Shown: one piece after another, positions 50,061 to 59,802 of the stretch
Layout: each line of letters starts with the position of its first letter
How positions within the stretch are numbered: position 1 is the first letter of the stretch
Assembly (NCBI RefSeq): GCF_008119665.1
Contig: NZ_CP043046.1
Span: forward strand, 2,728,001 to 2,792,000
DNA from: Pigmentiphaga aceris
Lineage (GTDB): Bacteria > Pseudomonadota > Gammaproteobacteria > Burkholderiales > Burkholderiaceae_B
Reading direction: 5' to 3'
DNA length: 64,000 bases
Translations under genes and position numbers: made by a program
The notes under the pieces: model-generated
Told to the model about the DNA's origin: nothing
Database searches by the model: none
The model's input: the letters and a program-made list of their open reading frames with translations, nothing else

Positions 50061-52340
50061 TCAAACGACTACAGCGTCTTGATCCGTGGTGGTGATGCTG
50101 GCCTGTGCCTGGATACGGGTGCCTGCTTCTGGCAAAGGTTCTGGCCGGTGTACGACATAACCCTGCGCGAAATCCACACCCAGCTTGCGAAGTGCGTCCA
50201 CGACCGATTCCGACTCTGCGTATTCGCCTACCGTCTGCAGGCCCATGATATGCCCGACGCGATTGATGGTGTCGACCATTGCATGGTCGATCGGGTCGTG
50301 ATCGATGTTGCGCACAAAACTGCCGTCGATCTTCAGATAATCGACCGGCAGGGTGCGCAGATAGGCCAGCGAACTGGTGCCGACCCCGAAGTCATCGAGC
50401 GCGAAGCTGAAGCCCAGCGCCTTGGCTTCGCGCATGAACTCGGTAGCCGCACGCATATTGTTGATGGCTGCGGTTTCCGTGATCTCGAAGCAGATCGCGC
50501 CTGGGGGCAGGGCGTGCATCACGGCCCGTTCGCGGATGAAATCCAGAATGCCGTCGGACGTAAGTGTGGTGCTCGACAGGTTGATGCAGCAGGTCAGTGG
50601 CGTACCCATTGATTCCACCAACTGGTGGTAACGCTTGAAGACCGAACCGATGACCCATTGGTCGATGGTGGGCATCAACTTGTAGCGTTCAGCCGCTGGC
50701 AGGAAGCTGCCCGGCGCGACCAGGCTGCCGTCTTCGTCGATCAGGCGAAGCAGAATTTCGATGTGCCTGCCCTGCGCGCTGTTGCTGCCCAGGGCCAGGT
50801 AAGACTGGTAGTACAAGACCAGACGTTCTTCTTCCAGCGCTCGTTCAAAGCGACCGGCCCAGCTCATTTCATTGCGACGCTGCGCAATGTGCGCATCGGT
50901 GCTGTGATAGACGCAGATGCGGTTGCGACCTTGCTGTTTGGCGGAATAACAGGCGGTGTCTGCGCTGCTGAGCAATTCATTGCGGCAGCCGCTGTCGGCG
51001 GCAATCGCGACCAAGCCGATGCTGGTGCCCACCACAAACGTCCGGCCATCACGCACGAACCGATGTTCGCGCACGGTGTTAAGCAGCACGGATGCCGTGA
51101 CCCGCGCCTGTTCCACGGAACAGTCTTCCAGCAAGACGCCGAATTCGTCGCCCCCCAGGCGGCTGAGGGTGTCTGACGGGGATAGTTGTTCTTGCAGTAC
51201 CTCGGCCAGTTCTTTCAGCAACGCGTCGCCCGCTGCATGGCCGCAGGCGTCGTTGATGATCTTGAATCGATCCAGGTCCAGATAGCACAGCACGCTGTCG
51301 TGCTCAGCGCTTTGTGCCCGTTGCCAGGCCATTTCCACGCGGACTTCGAATTCACGGCGGTTGACCAGGCCGGTCAAGGGGTCGTGGGTGGCGGCCCAGG
51401 CAATGCGCTGCGACATGCGGCGCGGGCCGCTTACGTCCCGAAAGACCATGGCTCCGCCAATGACCCAGCCGTCTGCATCGCGAAGCGGGGCAGCCGAGTC
51501 TTCGATTGCCAGCGATGCGCCGTCGCGGCGGATCAGGGCGACGTCTTTGCCGCTGAAGGGGCATTGCTGACCTTCGCGCATTGCCCGCGTCACCATGGGG
51601 GTGAGTGGCAGCATGGTGGCTTCGTCGACCAGGGGGCAGACATCGATCAGGTGTTTGCCGCGCGCTTCATCAAGCGACCATTGGGTCAGGCGCTCGGCAA
51701 CCGGGTTCATGTAGTCGATGCGTTCGTCGGCATCGGTGGTAATGACGGCATCGCCAATCGACTGCAGGGTGACACGTGCGCGCGCCTGCTCTTCGCACAT
51801 GGCCTCGGCGATACGGCGGTTCTTGCTCATCAGCTGGCGCAGCATCAGAAACGCAAAACCGCCAGCCAGCAGACCGATCAGCGCGGCCACGCCGGTTTCC
51901 AGCAGCAGATCGCGGATGGAACCGCGTACCTCGATGCTGCCGACCAAGGCATCCCCATCGAGCAGCGACTCATTCTGCGCCACGGTTGGCCACTGCAGTT
52001 CGCGGTTCGAGCTGGCGATGACTTCACCCGTCGGTGACAGCATGGACGTGCGCTCGTCCGGCAACTCGGCCGGCGTGCGCGTCAGCAGTTCAGACAGGCG
52101 TGTTTCGTCTGCAGGCAAGGCAATGGCCGACCGGGCGTTGGCCTGCGTGACCAGTTGCGCCTTGACGTCGGCCTTGATGTTCAGCTCGGCCAGGCGCGCG
52201 CTGTAACCGACGGCGAAGTAGCCCAAGGGCAAGCCAAGCAGCGGCAATGCAAGTACCAGCCACGCCAATGCATGCTGCAATCTGCTGGCGCTGCGAAAAG
52301 CGGCAAGCAGTACAACAGGCTTTTTCTTCGCGCGCATCAC
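50061..52340 (-). CDS. PAS-GGDEF-EAL c-di-GMP signalling protein
   Basis: A 759-residue inner-membrane protein: two N-terminal helices (about 22-45 and 145-165) around a periplasmic segment, a PAS domain (about 180-310, ITTDADERIDYMNPVAERLTQWS), a GGDEF domain with an intact SRLGGDEFGVLL site, and an EAL domain. The EAL signature is EIL (HIEILLRL), and the later EGVE-type motif reads VGEYAES, while DDFGVGTSSL and LKIDGSF remain. So cyclase activity is likely; phosphodiesterase activity is less certain. Confidence 0.9.
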   Translation of the reverse strand: MMRAKKKPVVLLAAFRSASRLQHALAWLVLALPLLGLPLGYFAVGYSARLAELNIKADVKAQLVTQANARSAIALPADETRLSELLTRTPAELPDERTSMLSPTGEVIASSNRELQWPTVAQNESLLDGDALVGSIEVRGSIRDLLLETGVAALIGLLAGGFAFLMLRQLMSKNRRIAEAMCEEQARARVTLQSIGDAVITTDADERIDYMNPVAERLTQWSLDEARGKHLIDVCPLVDEATMLPLTPMVTRAMREGQQCPFSGKDVALIRRDGASLAIEDSAAPLRDADGWVIGGAMVFRDVSGPRRMSQRIAWAATHDPLTGLVNRREFEVRVEMAWQRAQSAEHDSVLCYLDLDRFKIINDACGHAAGDALLKELAEVLQEQLSPSDTLSRLGGDEFGVLLEDCSVEQARVTASVLLNTVREHRFVRDGRTFVVGTSIGLVAIAADSGCRNELLSSADTACYSAKQQGRNRICVYHSTDAHIAQRRNEMSWAGRFERALEEERLVLYYQSYLALGSNSAQGRHIEILLRLIDEDGSLVAPGSFLPAAERYKLMPTIDQWVIGSVFKRYHQLVESMGTPLTCCINLSSTTLTSDGILDFIRERAVMHALPPGAICFEITETAAINNMRAATEFMREAKALGFSFALDDFGVGTSSLAYLRTLPVDYLKIDGSFVRNIDHDPIDHAMVDTINRVGHIMGLQTVGEYAESESVVDALRKLGVDFAQGYVVHRPEPLPEAGTRIQAQASITTTDQDAVVV

Positions 52341-52688
52341 GATGGGTGCACAGTACAGGCGTCAGCCAGCAGATGCACGGCGTCTGAGCTTGCACTGGTC
52401 TTGCGGACAGCAATGGTCAATGCGCACGGAGGGCGGGTGACCATGCTGCCTACTACACGTACCGCCGCGCAGGCCGATGCGCGTCGTGATGGGTGAATCC
52501 ACATACAGACTTCTACACGTTCTAACGACAGTGAAATCGGCACCAGGGCCATTGCTTGCCGTTCGGACGGCTTATCGGAATATATCGGCTAACGGCAGCA
52601 TTTCCGGAGACTTGATAGCTAGTGCTTAAGGAACACTACCGTTCGTCGGAAAGCAGGGGCCAGGGGCGACGATATAATCCGGCACCGC
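52341..52688. other. Divergent promoter region before the biotin-transport genes
   Basis: About 350 bp with no gene. A TATAAT -10-like hexamer sits at 52673-52678, about 75-95 bp before the likely bioM starts. No BioR-type or BirA-type operator was recognised. Confidence 0.5.
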
Positions 52689-52751
52689 TTGTGCGGGTGG
52701 TGTGCGTGTTCGCGCGCACAAGCCTCTTTTCCCTCATCCCTGCGCGCCGAT

Positions 52752-53540
52752 ATGGCGTGGCAGCTTGCCGTCATGCGCGGCGAACCTGGAACGTTTTTGG
52801 TCGACTCCGCATCCGCTCCCCACGTCCAGCTCGACCAGGTCACGCTGCGGCGAGGCATCACGACGGTTTTTCAGGGCCTGTCCTTGACGCTGGCCGAACC
52901 TCGCATCGGGTTGATCGGGGACAACGGCGCGGGCAAAAGCAGCTTGTTTCGCCTGATCTGCGGGCTGGAGACGGCGGATGCCGGGTCGGTGGCGGTATGC
53001 GGCCACGACGTGCGCAAGGACCGGGCGAAGTTGCCTGCGCTGGTGGGGCTGATGTTTCAGAACCCGGACGACCAGATCATTTTTCCGACAGTGGTCGAAG
53101 AACTGGCCTTCAGTTTGTCGCCCAGTGGGATATCTCGCAAAGAGGCCAGGGCACGAGCAAGTGCGTTTCTGGCGGCGCGTGGCCTGACTGCCTGGGCAGA
53201 TCGTGCCGTTGAAGGCCTGAGCCAAGGGCAGCGGCAGCATGTCTGTCTGCTGGCGCTGTTGATCGCCGCCCCGCGCATTTTGCTGCTGGACGAGCCTTTT
53301 GCCAGTCTGGACCTGCCCGGCCAGGCGTCGTTGGCAGCCGATATCGATGCCAGCGCGCAGCAGGTGATCGTTTCCACCCATGTGCTGGCGCACGTCCGGC
53401 ATTTCGACCGTGTGGTGTGGCTGGATCGTGGCGCAGTGAAAGGCGACGGGCCGGGGGCCGAGGTATGCGCGGCGTATGAGGCCGATGTTGCTGCGCGGCC
53501 GCGGCGCATGAATTCGGTACCTGCCGAGATGGCCTCGTGA
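52752..53540 (+). CDS. bioM: ECF transporter ATPase, BioM
   Basis: An ABC ATPase of about 262 residues (ATG 52752; ATG 52773 also possible, the frame is open from 52689). Walker A GDNGAGKSSL, signature LSQGQRQH, Walker B ILLLDEPF and the switch His in VIVSTHVLAHV are present. It energises the biotin ECF transporter with BioN and BioY encoded downstream. The slightly unusual signature (LSQGQ rather than LSGGQ) is common in ECF ATPases. Confidence 0.88.
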   Translation: MAWQLAVMRGEPGTFLVDSASAPHVQLDQVTLRRGITTVFQGLSLTLAEPRIGLIGDNGAGKSSLFRLICGLETADAGSVAVCGHDVRKDRAKLPALVGLMFQNPDDQIIFPTVVEELAFSLSPSGISRKEARARASAFLAARGLTAWADRAVEGLSQGQRQHVCLLALLIAAPRILLLDEPFASLDLPGQASLAADIDASAQQVIVSTHVLAHVRHFDRVVWLDRGAVKGDGPGAEVCAAYEADVAARPRRMNSVPAEMAS

Positions 53541-53579
53541 TGGGGCGGGTCAGCGTCGCCATCTGGCGGGCAGGGACAC

Positions 53580-54173
53580 ATGCGTAGTCTTTATAGCGAG
53601 CGGCCAACGTGGCTGCATGCCGTGCCGGCGTGGCTCAAGCTGCTGAGCATCGCCATGCTGGGCACGGCGTTTTTCATGATCGATACGCCGGTGTGGCTGG
53701 CGGCGGGTGCGCTGTTGGTGGTGCTGGCGTTTGCCTCGCTGGGACGCGCCACCCGACCGGCGCTGCGGCTGGTCGTGTCGGTGGTCATCGTTGCGTTCAT
53801 GATTGCAGGCTTTCATGCGTGGATGGGGCAAGCCATGCTTGGACTGGTCAGCGCGTTGCGGCTGGCCAGTGCTTGCCTGCTGGGGGCGATGCTGACCTTG
53901 ACGACGCGTTTCGACGAATTGCTGAATGTGTTCGAGACGCTGCTGGCCCCGCTGGAAAAAATCGGCGTGAAAACCGGACGCTTGTCCTTGAGCCTGGGTT
54001 TGATGCTGCGCTTTACCGAGCACTTCTTCGTGCAATGGCGTCGTCTGGACGATGCGCACCGGGCGCGCACGGGCCGGGCGGGGGGCTTTAAACTGTTGGC
54101 TCCGCTGACCATTCGCATGCTGGTGACGGCAAGGCGGGTGGGGGATGCGCTGGTGGCGCGGTTGGGGCAATAA
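53580..54173 (+). CDS. bioN: ECF transporter transmembrane component, BioN
   Basis: A 197-residue EcfT-type membrane protein with about four or five helices and the coupling region ALRLASACLLGAMLTLTTRFDELLNVFETLL and SLSLGLMLRFTEHFFVQW. It links BioM to BioY for biotin uptake. It is 39 bp after bioM. A 206-bp gap to bioY carries an inverted repeat (ACCGTGCGG at 54174-54182 with 54222-54230). Confidence 0.9.
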   Translation: MRSLYSERPTWLHAVPAWLKLLSIAMLGTAFFMIDTPVWLAAGALLVVLAFASLGRATRPALRLVVSVVIVAFMIAGFHAWMGQAMLGLVSALRLASACLLGAMLTLTTRFDELLNVFETLLAPLEKIGVKTGRLSLSLGLMLRFTEHFFVQWRRLDDAHRARTGRAGGFKLLAPLTIRMLVTARRVGDALVARLGQ

Positions 54174-54230
54174 ACCGTGCGGTGGCGGTGTTTGAACGTT
54201 GGTGGGGCCGTTTCCTGAAGGCCGCACGGT
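54174..54230. repeat. Inverted repeat between bioN and bioY
   Basis: ACCGTGCGG (54174-54182) and CCGCACGGT (54222-54230) are exact complements with a 39-nt loop directly after bioN, and CAATAAACCG is repeated at 54169 and 54241. It could act as a hairpin that separates the two biotin-transport transcripts. Confidence 0.4.
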
Positions 54231-54379
54231 CAAGTTCGGCCAATAAACCGCAGTCGCAATAAACTCAGATTTCCAGGTCATGAAGCATTTGCGCGGCAGG
54301 CGGTTAAGCTTGCGCGCTTGGCGTCTCGCCAATTCGCTAATTCGATTCAAGCTCGACGATATCGACGATAGGTATTCCC

Positions 54380-54973
54380 ATGTCTTCTGCTGCATCCGGT
54401 TCCACGGGTTCTTCGCGCTCCTTGTCGCTGGTGGCCTTGTTTGCTGCCTTGCTGGCTGTGTTCGGGCTGATCCCGAAGATTGACCTGCCGTTTGGCGTGC
54501 CAATCACCATCCAGACGCTGGGCGTAATGCTGGCGGGCTGCCTGCTTGGTCCCAAGCGGGCGTTCCTGGCGCTGGCCTTGTTTCTGGTGGCGGTGGCGTT
54601 TGGCCTGCCCTTGTTGTCCGGTGGGCGCGGCGGCTTGGCGGTGTTCGTTGCACCGTCCAGCGGGTTTCTGATCGGCTGGCTGTTTGGTGCGGTGGCCGCC
54701 GGCGCAGTGATGTGGGCCTTGCCGGGCAACAGTCCGCGTGCCCTGGCATTGCGCGCGCTGCTGGCGTCGTTTGTCGGGGGCGTGGTGGTGGTGTACGCCT
54801 TTGGCATTGCCGGCCTGGTCTTGCTGGCGAAGCTGTCCGTGTCGCAGGCGTTCATCGCCTCAATGGCCTTTGTGCCGGGTGACTTGCTGAAATGCGCGCT
54901 GTGTGCCGGCCTGGTCCATACCGTGGCGCGTGGCGTGCCTGACTGGGGCTTTGGCGGCCGCCGCGCTGCGTGA
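54380..54973 (+). CDS. bioY: Biotin-binding S component BioY
   Basis: A 197-residue membrane protein with six helices, identified from PKIDLPFGVPITIQTLGVMLAG, GPKRAFLALALFLVAVAFGLPLLSGGRGGL and the late FVPGDLLKCALCAGL, all BioY landmarks. It captures biotin and releases it to BioMN. The downstream ligase gene starts with GTG inside its stop region (4-bp overlap), so they are co-translated. Confidence 0.92.
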   Translation: MSSAASGSTGSSRSLSLVALFAALLAVFGLIPKIDLPFGVPITIQTLGVMLAGCLLGPKRAFLALALFLVAVAFGLPLLSGGRGGLAVFVAPSSGFLIGWLFGAVAAGAVMWALPGNSPRALALRALLASFVGGVVVVYAFGIAGLVLLAKLSVSQAFIASMAFVPGDLLKCALCAGLVHTVARGVPDWGFGGRRAA

Positions 54974-56508
54974 GCGACGCTGCCAGCTTCACAACGGTCG
55001 ATGCGCCGATCGCCTTCTGGGCACGCCATCGACCTGACGCGATTGCCATCGATGACGGCACGCGTCGCCTGAGCTTTGCGCAACTGGCCGACGAAGTGGC
55101 CACGCGTGCCGCGAGGCTGATCGCGCAGCAGGCACCCGCCACCGTGTGGGTCGATGACAGCTCGGACTTGCCTGCGCGATTGGTGGACTTTCTGGGCATT
55201 GTCGCCAGCGGCCGCAGCGCGGCGGTTGGTGACCCTGACTGGCCGCCTGCCGTGCGTGAACAGGTATTGGCGTCGATCCCGCAAACCTCGGCTGATTTGC
55301 CTTTGCCCGGCCCGGAAACTGCTTTTTACGTCGGTTTCACGTCGGGTAGCACGGGCTTGCCCAAAGGCTTTCAACGCCATCATCGGTCTTGGACCGAGAG
55401 TTTCCGCGTCTGTGTGGACGAATTTGGCGAAGGTGCCGCTACGCGGGTGCTGGCCCCGGGTCGCAGTTCACATTCCTTGTTTTTGTTCGGCATGTTGCTG
55501 GGCTTGTGGACCGGGGCAGGTGTGGTCGTGCAAGAGCAGTTTTCCGCCGGGCGCGCATTGGATTCGCTGGCGCAGGGCACCACGCCGTGCCTGGTGGCCG
55601 TGCCCAGCCAGTTGCTGGTGATGCTGGCGCTGGCGACACGCCGCAAGCTTGCGCCCATGCCTGAAGTGCAGCAGATCATGATCAGCGGTGCACGCTGGAT
55701 GCGCGACCGCACGCCAGAACTGCGCGCCTTGTTTCCTCGGGCGCGCATCGTGGAGTTCTACGGCGCGTCGGAAACCAGTTTTATTGCGTGGATCGACGCG
55801 GATGCCGAGACGCCGCCCGAGGTGGTGGGCCGACCGTTTGGCAATGTGGAGATCGATATTCAGGGGGTGAGCGAGCGCAGTACCGATGGTGACCGCGATG
55901 CTCGGCTTGATGGCCAGGCAGCGTCCCAAGTGCTCGCCCCTGTACCTGACAGAGTGCAAGCCCAGCACAACACACCAAATCCGTCACCCGGCGAGCCGGG
56001 CCTGATCTTCGTGCGCAGCCCCATGTTGTTCATGAATTACGTGGGCGGAGACAAGGACGAGACAGCCGCCTTGCGCGATGGCGATTGGTTGTCGGTGCGC
56101 GATGTCGGGTTCCTGGACCATGCTGGCCGTCTGTGCCTGATGGGCCGCCAGAAACGCATGATCGTCACCCAGGGAAAGAACCTGTTTCCCGAAGAAGTTG
56201 AGACGGTGTTGGGCGCGCATCCCGATGTGCTGTCAGCCTCGGTGCATGGCGCGGCCGATGCCTTGCGCGGCACGCAGGTGATTGCGGTGCTGGACCTGAA
56301 GGCGGAATCGACCCTGGATGCAGCCGCCTTGTCTGCCTGGTGCCGTGCTCGACTGGAAGCGTTCAAGACGCCCAGGTCGTATTTCGTCTGCACGCCGTGG
56401 CCGCTGACTGCCAGCGGCAAGACCGATCATGCGGCTTTGGCCGGCTTGGTCGCCGCATCTTCACCGCCCGTCGACGATGGACAGCCATGCCTGATGCCAC
56501 TGCGCTGA
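54970..56508 (+). CDS. AMP-dependent acyl-CoA synthetase
   Basis: A 512-residue ligase starting at GTG 54970. The adenylate-forming motif FTSGSTGLPKGF, the second motif EFYGASETSF, DVGFLDHAGRL and C-terminal lysine region PLTASGKTDH are intact. A 45-residue hydrophilic insert (DGDRDARLDGQAASQVLA and following, ending PNPSPGEPG) precedes GLIFVRSP and is unlike the typical family. Tight coupling to bioY and to a thiolase gene suggests an acyl-CoA metabolic step, possibly around pimelate or biotin-dependent fatty acid turnover; that is inference. Confidence 0.88.
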   Translation: MSDAASFTTVDAPIAFWARHRPDAIAIDDGTRRLSFAQLADEVATRAARLIAQQAPATVWVDDSSDLPARLVDFLGIVASGRSAAVGDPDWPPAVREQVLASIPQTSADLPLPGPETAFYVGFTSGSTGLPKGFQRHHRSWTESFRVCVDEFGEGAATRVLAPGRSSHSLFLFGMLLGLWTGAGVVVQEQFSAGRALDSLAQGTTPCLVAVPSQLLVMLALATRRKLAPMPEVQQIMISGARWMRDRTPELRALFPRARIVEFYGASETSFIAWIDADAETPPEVVGRPFGNVEIDIQGVSERSTDGDRDARLDGQAASQVLAPVPDRVQAQHNTPNPSPGEPGLIFVRSPMLFMNYVGGDKDETAALRDGDWLSVRDVGFLDHAGRLCLMGRQKRMIVTQGKNLFPEEVETVLGAHPDVLSASVHGAADALRGTQVIAVLDLKAESTLDAAALSAWCRARLEAFKTPRSYFVCTPWPLTASGKTDHAALAGLVAASSPPVDDGQPCLMPLR

Positions 56509-57716
56509 TATTGGGTTGGGCGCGCAGTGCGGTCGCGCCGCACGGCGGTGTCTTCAAAACCCTGCATCCTCACGACATTGCGGCCCCGGTGGTTCAAGGG
56601 CTGCTTGCTCGTGCTGGCATCGCTGCCGACATGGTGGATGCCGTGGTGGTGGGCAACGCTTTGGGCGCAGGCGGCAACCCGGCGCGCATGGTGGCGCTGG
56701 CTGCCGGTCTGCCTGATCGATCCGCTGCTTACTCAGTGGACACGCAGTGCTGCGCGGGGCTGGATGCCGTATCGATGGCCGTTGGTTTGCTGGCATCTGG
56801 CAATGCGTCAGTAGTGATCGCCGGTGGGGTAGAAGCCTGGAGCAGGGCACCCATTCGCCAGCATCGACCCATGCATGTCGGGGAAGCGGCGGTGTCTTAT
56901 GAGCGGCCCGCTTTTGCCCCTGATCCGGCCCGTGACCCGGATATGCTGCTGGCTGCCGCGCGTTATGCGGCGCGGCGTGGTTACACCCGGGTGGCGCAGG
57001 ATGCCTATGCGATTCTGAGTCACGAGCGTGCGCTTGCCCGCGCGGATACGGTTGCGCAGGAAATCGTGCCGGTGGCGGGGCTGGACCGGGATGCATATCC
57101 GCGGCACATCAAGTTGTCGCGGGCGGCGCGCATGCCCGCAGTGGCGGTGTCGGATGAGATTGCGCAAGCGGGCGAGCAGGCGGGTGCAGAAGCAGGAGTA
57201 CAGACGCGTTTATGCGACACGCCGCCTGCCTTTGCCCCGGATCATTCATTAAGCGCGCTGTCGATTGCCCCCAGGGCCGACGGTGCGGCGTTTGTCGTAC
57301 TGGCCAACCCTGACGCCTGTAAGCGCCTGGGCTTGCAAGCGCGTGCAACCTGGATAGGATCTGCATCCATCGGCGCGGCACCGGAAACCCCGATGCTCGC
57401 GGCGATTGCTGCCAGCCAAACCGTGCTTGCCCGCGTCGGCCTGTCGATGGGTGATATGGCCGCTGTGGAACTGCACGATGCTTTTGCCGTACAGGCGCTC
57501 AGCTTTTGTGATGCATTGGGACTGAAACCCGCAGCCCTGAACCGGCGCGGCGGCGGACTGGCGCGTGGTCATCCCATCGGGGCATCGGCAGCCATTGCCT
57601 TGGTGCGCTTGCTGGCAGACTTGGAGCGCGACGAAGCGCCCGGCGCATTCGGGCTGACCGCCGTGGCGGGGGCGGGTGGCATTGGTGCGGCGGCGGTGGT
57701 GGCACGCGGGCAGTGA
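56487..57716 (+). CDS. Thiolase family protein with altered C-terminal motif
   Basis: A 409-residue thiolase-fold enzyme; ATG 56487 overlaps the ligase gene by 22 bp. Nucleophile Cys88 is in VDTQCCAGLDA, and the histidine motif GHPIGASAA and ELHDAFAVQ are kept. The C-terminal LCxGGG-type motif is TAVAGAGGIG, with Ala where classical thiolases have the second catalytic Cys. So a normal reversible Claisen thiolysis is doubtful, though decarboxylative or SCP2-like activity is possible. End of the bioMNY-ligase-thiolase cluster. Confidence 0.87.
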   Translation: MPDATALILGWARSAVAPHGGVFKTLHPHDIAAPVVQGLLARAGIAADMVDAVVVGNALGAGGNPARMVALAAGLPDRSAAYSVDTQCCAGLDAVSMAVGLLASGNASVVIAGGVEAWSRAPIRQHRPMHVGEAAVSYERPAFAPDPARDPDMLLAAARYAARRGYTRVAQDAYAILSHERALARADTVAQEIVPVAGLDRDAYPRHIKLSRAARMPAVAVSDEIAQAGEQAGAEAGVQTRLCDTPPAFAPDHSLSALSIAPRADGAAFVVLANPDACKRLGLQARATWIGSASIGAAPETPMLAAIAASQTVLARVGLSMGDMAAVELHDAFAVQALSFCDALGLKPAALNRRGGGLARGHPIGASAAIALVRLLADLERDEAPGAFGLTAVAGAGGIGAAAVVARGQ

Positions 57717-57841
57717 GCTGCATGTGCTCCCTTGCCTGATGCAGGGTGGTCTATGTGTAGCAACGCTGCCTAAGCGTGGGTGACATGCAACGCGACCTGC
57801 TTAAGGTGCCACCTTCAAGACGGCAGTTCGCACAGACCTGC

Positions 57842-58597
57842 TCAACGAATCGTCGTGAAGTAATCGTCCAGCTCGCACCGGGTGGTGGTCGTCTGGTTGA
57901 CCGGGGCAGCCGGGTCCGCATAACCCAGGGCGACGCCGCACACGATGGACGAGCGCTCATCCAGGCCAAGCGTCTGGCGGATCAAGCCAGGGTACGAGGC
58001 CAGCGCGCCAATCGCGCAACATCCCAAGCCTTCACGATGTGCGGCCAGCATCAGGCCGTATAGCGTCATGCCCAGGTCCATGTACCCGCCCGCGCCAAAG
58101 TCACGGTCGATGGTGACGATCAGTGCCACCGGCGCGTCGAAGAAATTGAAATTGCGTTCGAATTGCTTGTCGCGGCCTGCGCGATCGTGGCGCTCGACGC
58201 CCAGGGCACCGTACAAGGCCTGCGCCGCCGCAAGTTGCCGGCGCTTCAGGTGCATGGGCATCGGTCGCGGAAAATAGTCGTAGTCCTCTGGTTCGGCTTG
58301 GCCCGCACGCCATGCCTCGACCAAGGCAGCCGACAGGCGTGCACGCGCATCGCCTTCGACGGCAATGAATTTTCCCGGTTGCAGGTTGGCACCGCTGGGT
58401 GCCCGGCGTGCCGTCGTCAGCAAATGCGGCACAGTGCCGTCAGGAAGCGGCGCATCCAGAAACGCCCGCGTCGACTTGCGCAGGCTTGCCAGGTCGCCTG
58501 CGTACAAGCCATCGGGATCGCCGGGCACATAGGCCTCGATCTCCAGCGGAGACAGGGAAAGAACGTCGAGCGGCAGGCAAGGGCGGAAGTTGGGCAT
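57842..58597 (-). CDS. Nitroreductase family oxidoreductase
   Basis: A 251-residue flavoprotein with the FMN-binding segment LRKSTRAFLDAPLP, APSGANLQPGKFIAVEG and the late MDLGMTLYGLMLAAHREGLGCCAIGALASYP. Reduces nitro or quinone compounds with NAD(P)H in known members. It is longer at the N-terminus than the YdjA-type protein at 4228. Convergent with the thiolase gene, 125 bp apart. Confidence 0.9.
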   Translation of the reverse strand: MPNFRPCLPLDVLSLSPLEIEAYVPGDPDGLYAGDLASLRKSTRAFLDAPLPDGTVPHLLTTARRAPSGANLQPGKFIAVEGDARARLSAALVEAWRAGQAEPEDYDYFPRPMPMHLKRRQLAAAQALYGALGVERHDRAGRDKQFERNFNFFDAPVALIVTIDRDFGAGGYMDLGMTLYGLMLAAHREGLGCCAIGALASYPGLIRQTLGLDERSSIVCGVALGYADPAAPVNQTTTTRCELDDYFTTIR

Positions 58598-58796
58598 GGC
58601 GTGGCGGCGTGCCGCTGAAAGCGCGGCGCTGTCTGAGGCGATTTACCTATTAGAACAGCCGCCGCGTAATTGGCTGCTGATCGAGCGCAAGTCGAAGCCA
58701 AGGACAGTACAAGTCCAGCCTGCCCAAGTCCAGCTTGATCAATCCAGCCCAAGTCGGAACAGTCCAAAGCTCGGCTACCCGCGTCTCTAACCGTGA

Positions 58797-59513
58797 TCAG
58801 CCTTTCGCGCGGGGAATATCCAGGCCACGCGTCACGGCCGGGCGTGCGACGAAAGCATCCAGCGAACGCTGCACGTTCTTGAAGTCTGCCAAGCCAACCA
58901 GGTCGGCTGCCTCGTAGAAGCCACCAAGCAGGCGCACCCAGGGGAAGATCGCGATGTCGGCAATCGTGTATTCATCGCCCATGATCCAGGCGCGATCAGC
59001 CAGACGCTTGTCCAGCACGCCCAGCAGTCGGCGGGATTCGGCTACGTAGCGGTCACGCGGGCGCTTGTCCTCGAATTCCTTGCCGGCGAATTTATGGAAG
59101 AAGCCCAGTTGACCGAACATGGGGCCGACGCCACCCATCTGGAACATCAACCACTGGATGGTTTCATAGCGCAGCGCGGGGTCTTGCGGCAGGAACTTGC
59201 CGGTCTTTTCTGCCAGATAGATCAGAATCGCCCCGGATTCGAACAGCGCCAGCGGCTTGCCACCCGGCCCGTTGGGGTCAAGGATGGCCGGAATCTTGTT
59301 GTTCGGGTTCAACGACAGGAACTCAGGCGACAACTGGTCGTTCGTGTCGAAGGCGACACGATGCGGCTCGTAGGGCAAGCCAAGCTCTTCCAGCAGAATC
59401 GACACCTTCACACCATTGGGCGTGGGCAGCGAATAAAGCTGGATGCGCTCGGGGTGTTGCGCGGGCCATTTTTGGGTGATGGGGAAGGCGGACAGCGAAG
59501 ACGGATTGGTCAT
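58797..59513 (-). CDS. Glutathione S-transferase, YfcG-like
   Basis: A 238-residue GST from ATG 59513, with AGGAAC at a suitable distance. The thioredoxin-fold domain (ERIQLYSLPTPNGVKVSILLEELGLPYEPHRV, NPNNKIPAILDPNG, LFESGAILIYLAEKTG) and helical C-domain (DEYTIADIAIFPWVRLL) match YfcG-type disulfide-bond reductases. The frame is open upstream to 59747, but that part is not coding-like. Confidence 0.92.
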   Translation of the reverse strand: MTNPSSLSAFPITQKWPAQHPERIQLYSLPTPNGVKVSILLEELGLPYEPHRVAFDTNDQLSPEFLSLNPNNKIPAILDPNGPGGKPLALFESGAILIYLAEKTGKFLPQDPALRYETIQWLMFQMGGVGPMFGQLGFFHKFAGKEFEDKRPRDRYVAESRRLLGVLDKRLADRAWIMGDEYTIADIAIFPWVRLLGGFYEAADLVGLADFKNVQRSLDAFVARPAVTRGLDIPRAKG

Positions 59514-59802
59514 GCGAAGTTCCTGTATGCGGGCGACGTTGAATCGGCGTTCGCGGGTGGTCCGGCGAACGCGGGCGCGTGCTTGCGCCTGAGCTGCAAA
59601 CAGGCACGTGGGGACGCAAGCCCGGCTTGCAACCCGACGCGCGATAGGGGAATTGAGCGGATTGCGTGCGCATGGGGATTGCCAGGGATACCGCCAGCAG
59701 CCAGCGATTGGCTGATCTGATCGCTGCCTGATCCTCACGCCGCCCACACAGCAGCCTTATCCAATTCACCAAGGCCAACGCGCAGACGACGTGTTACCCC
59801 AT

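Noticed and set aside
54380..54973. Biotin riboswitch or BioR operator ahead of bioM/bioY
   Set aside because: No TTATnnATAA-type BioR site and no recognised leader structure were found in either upstream gap.
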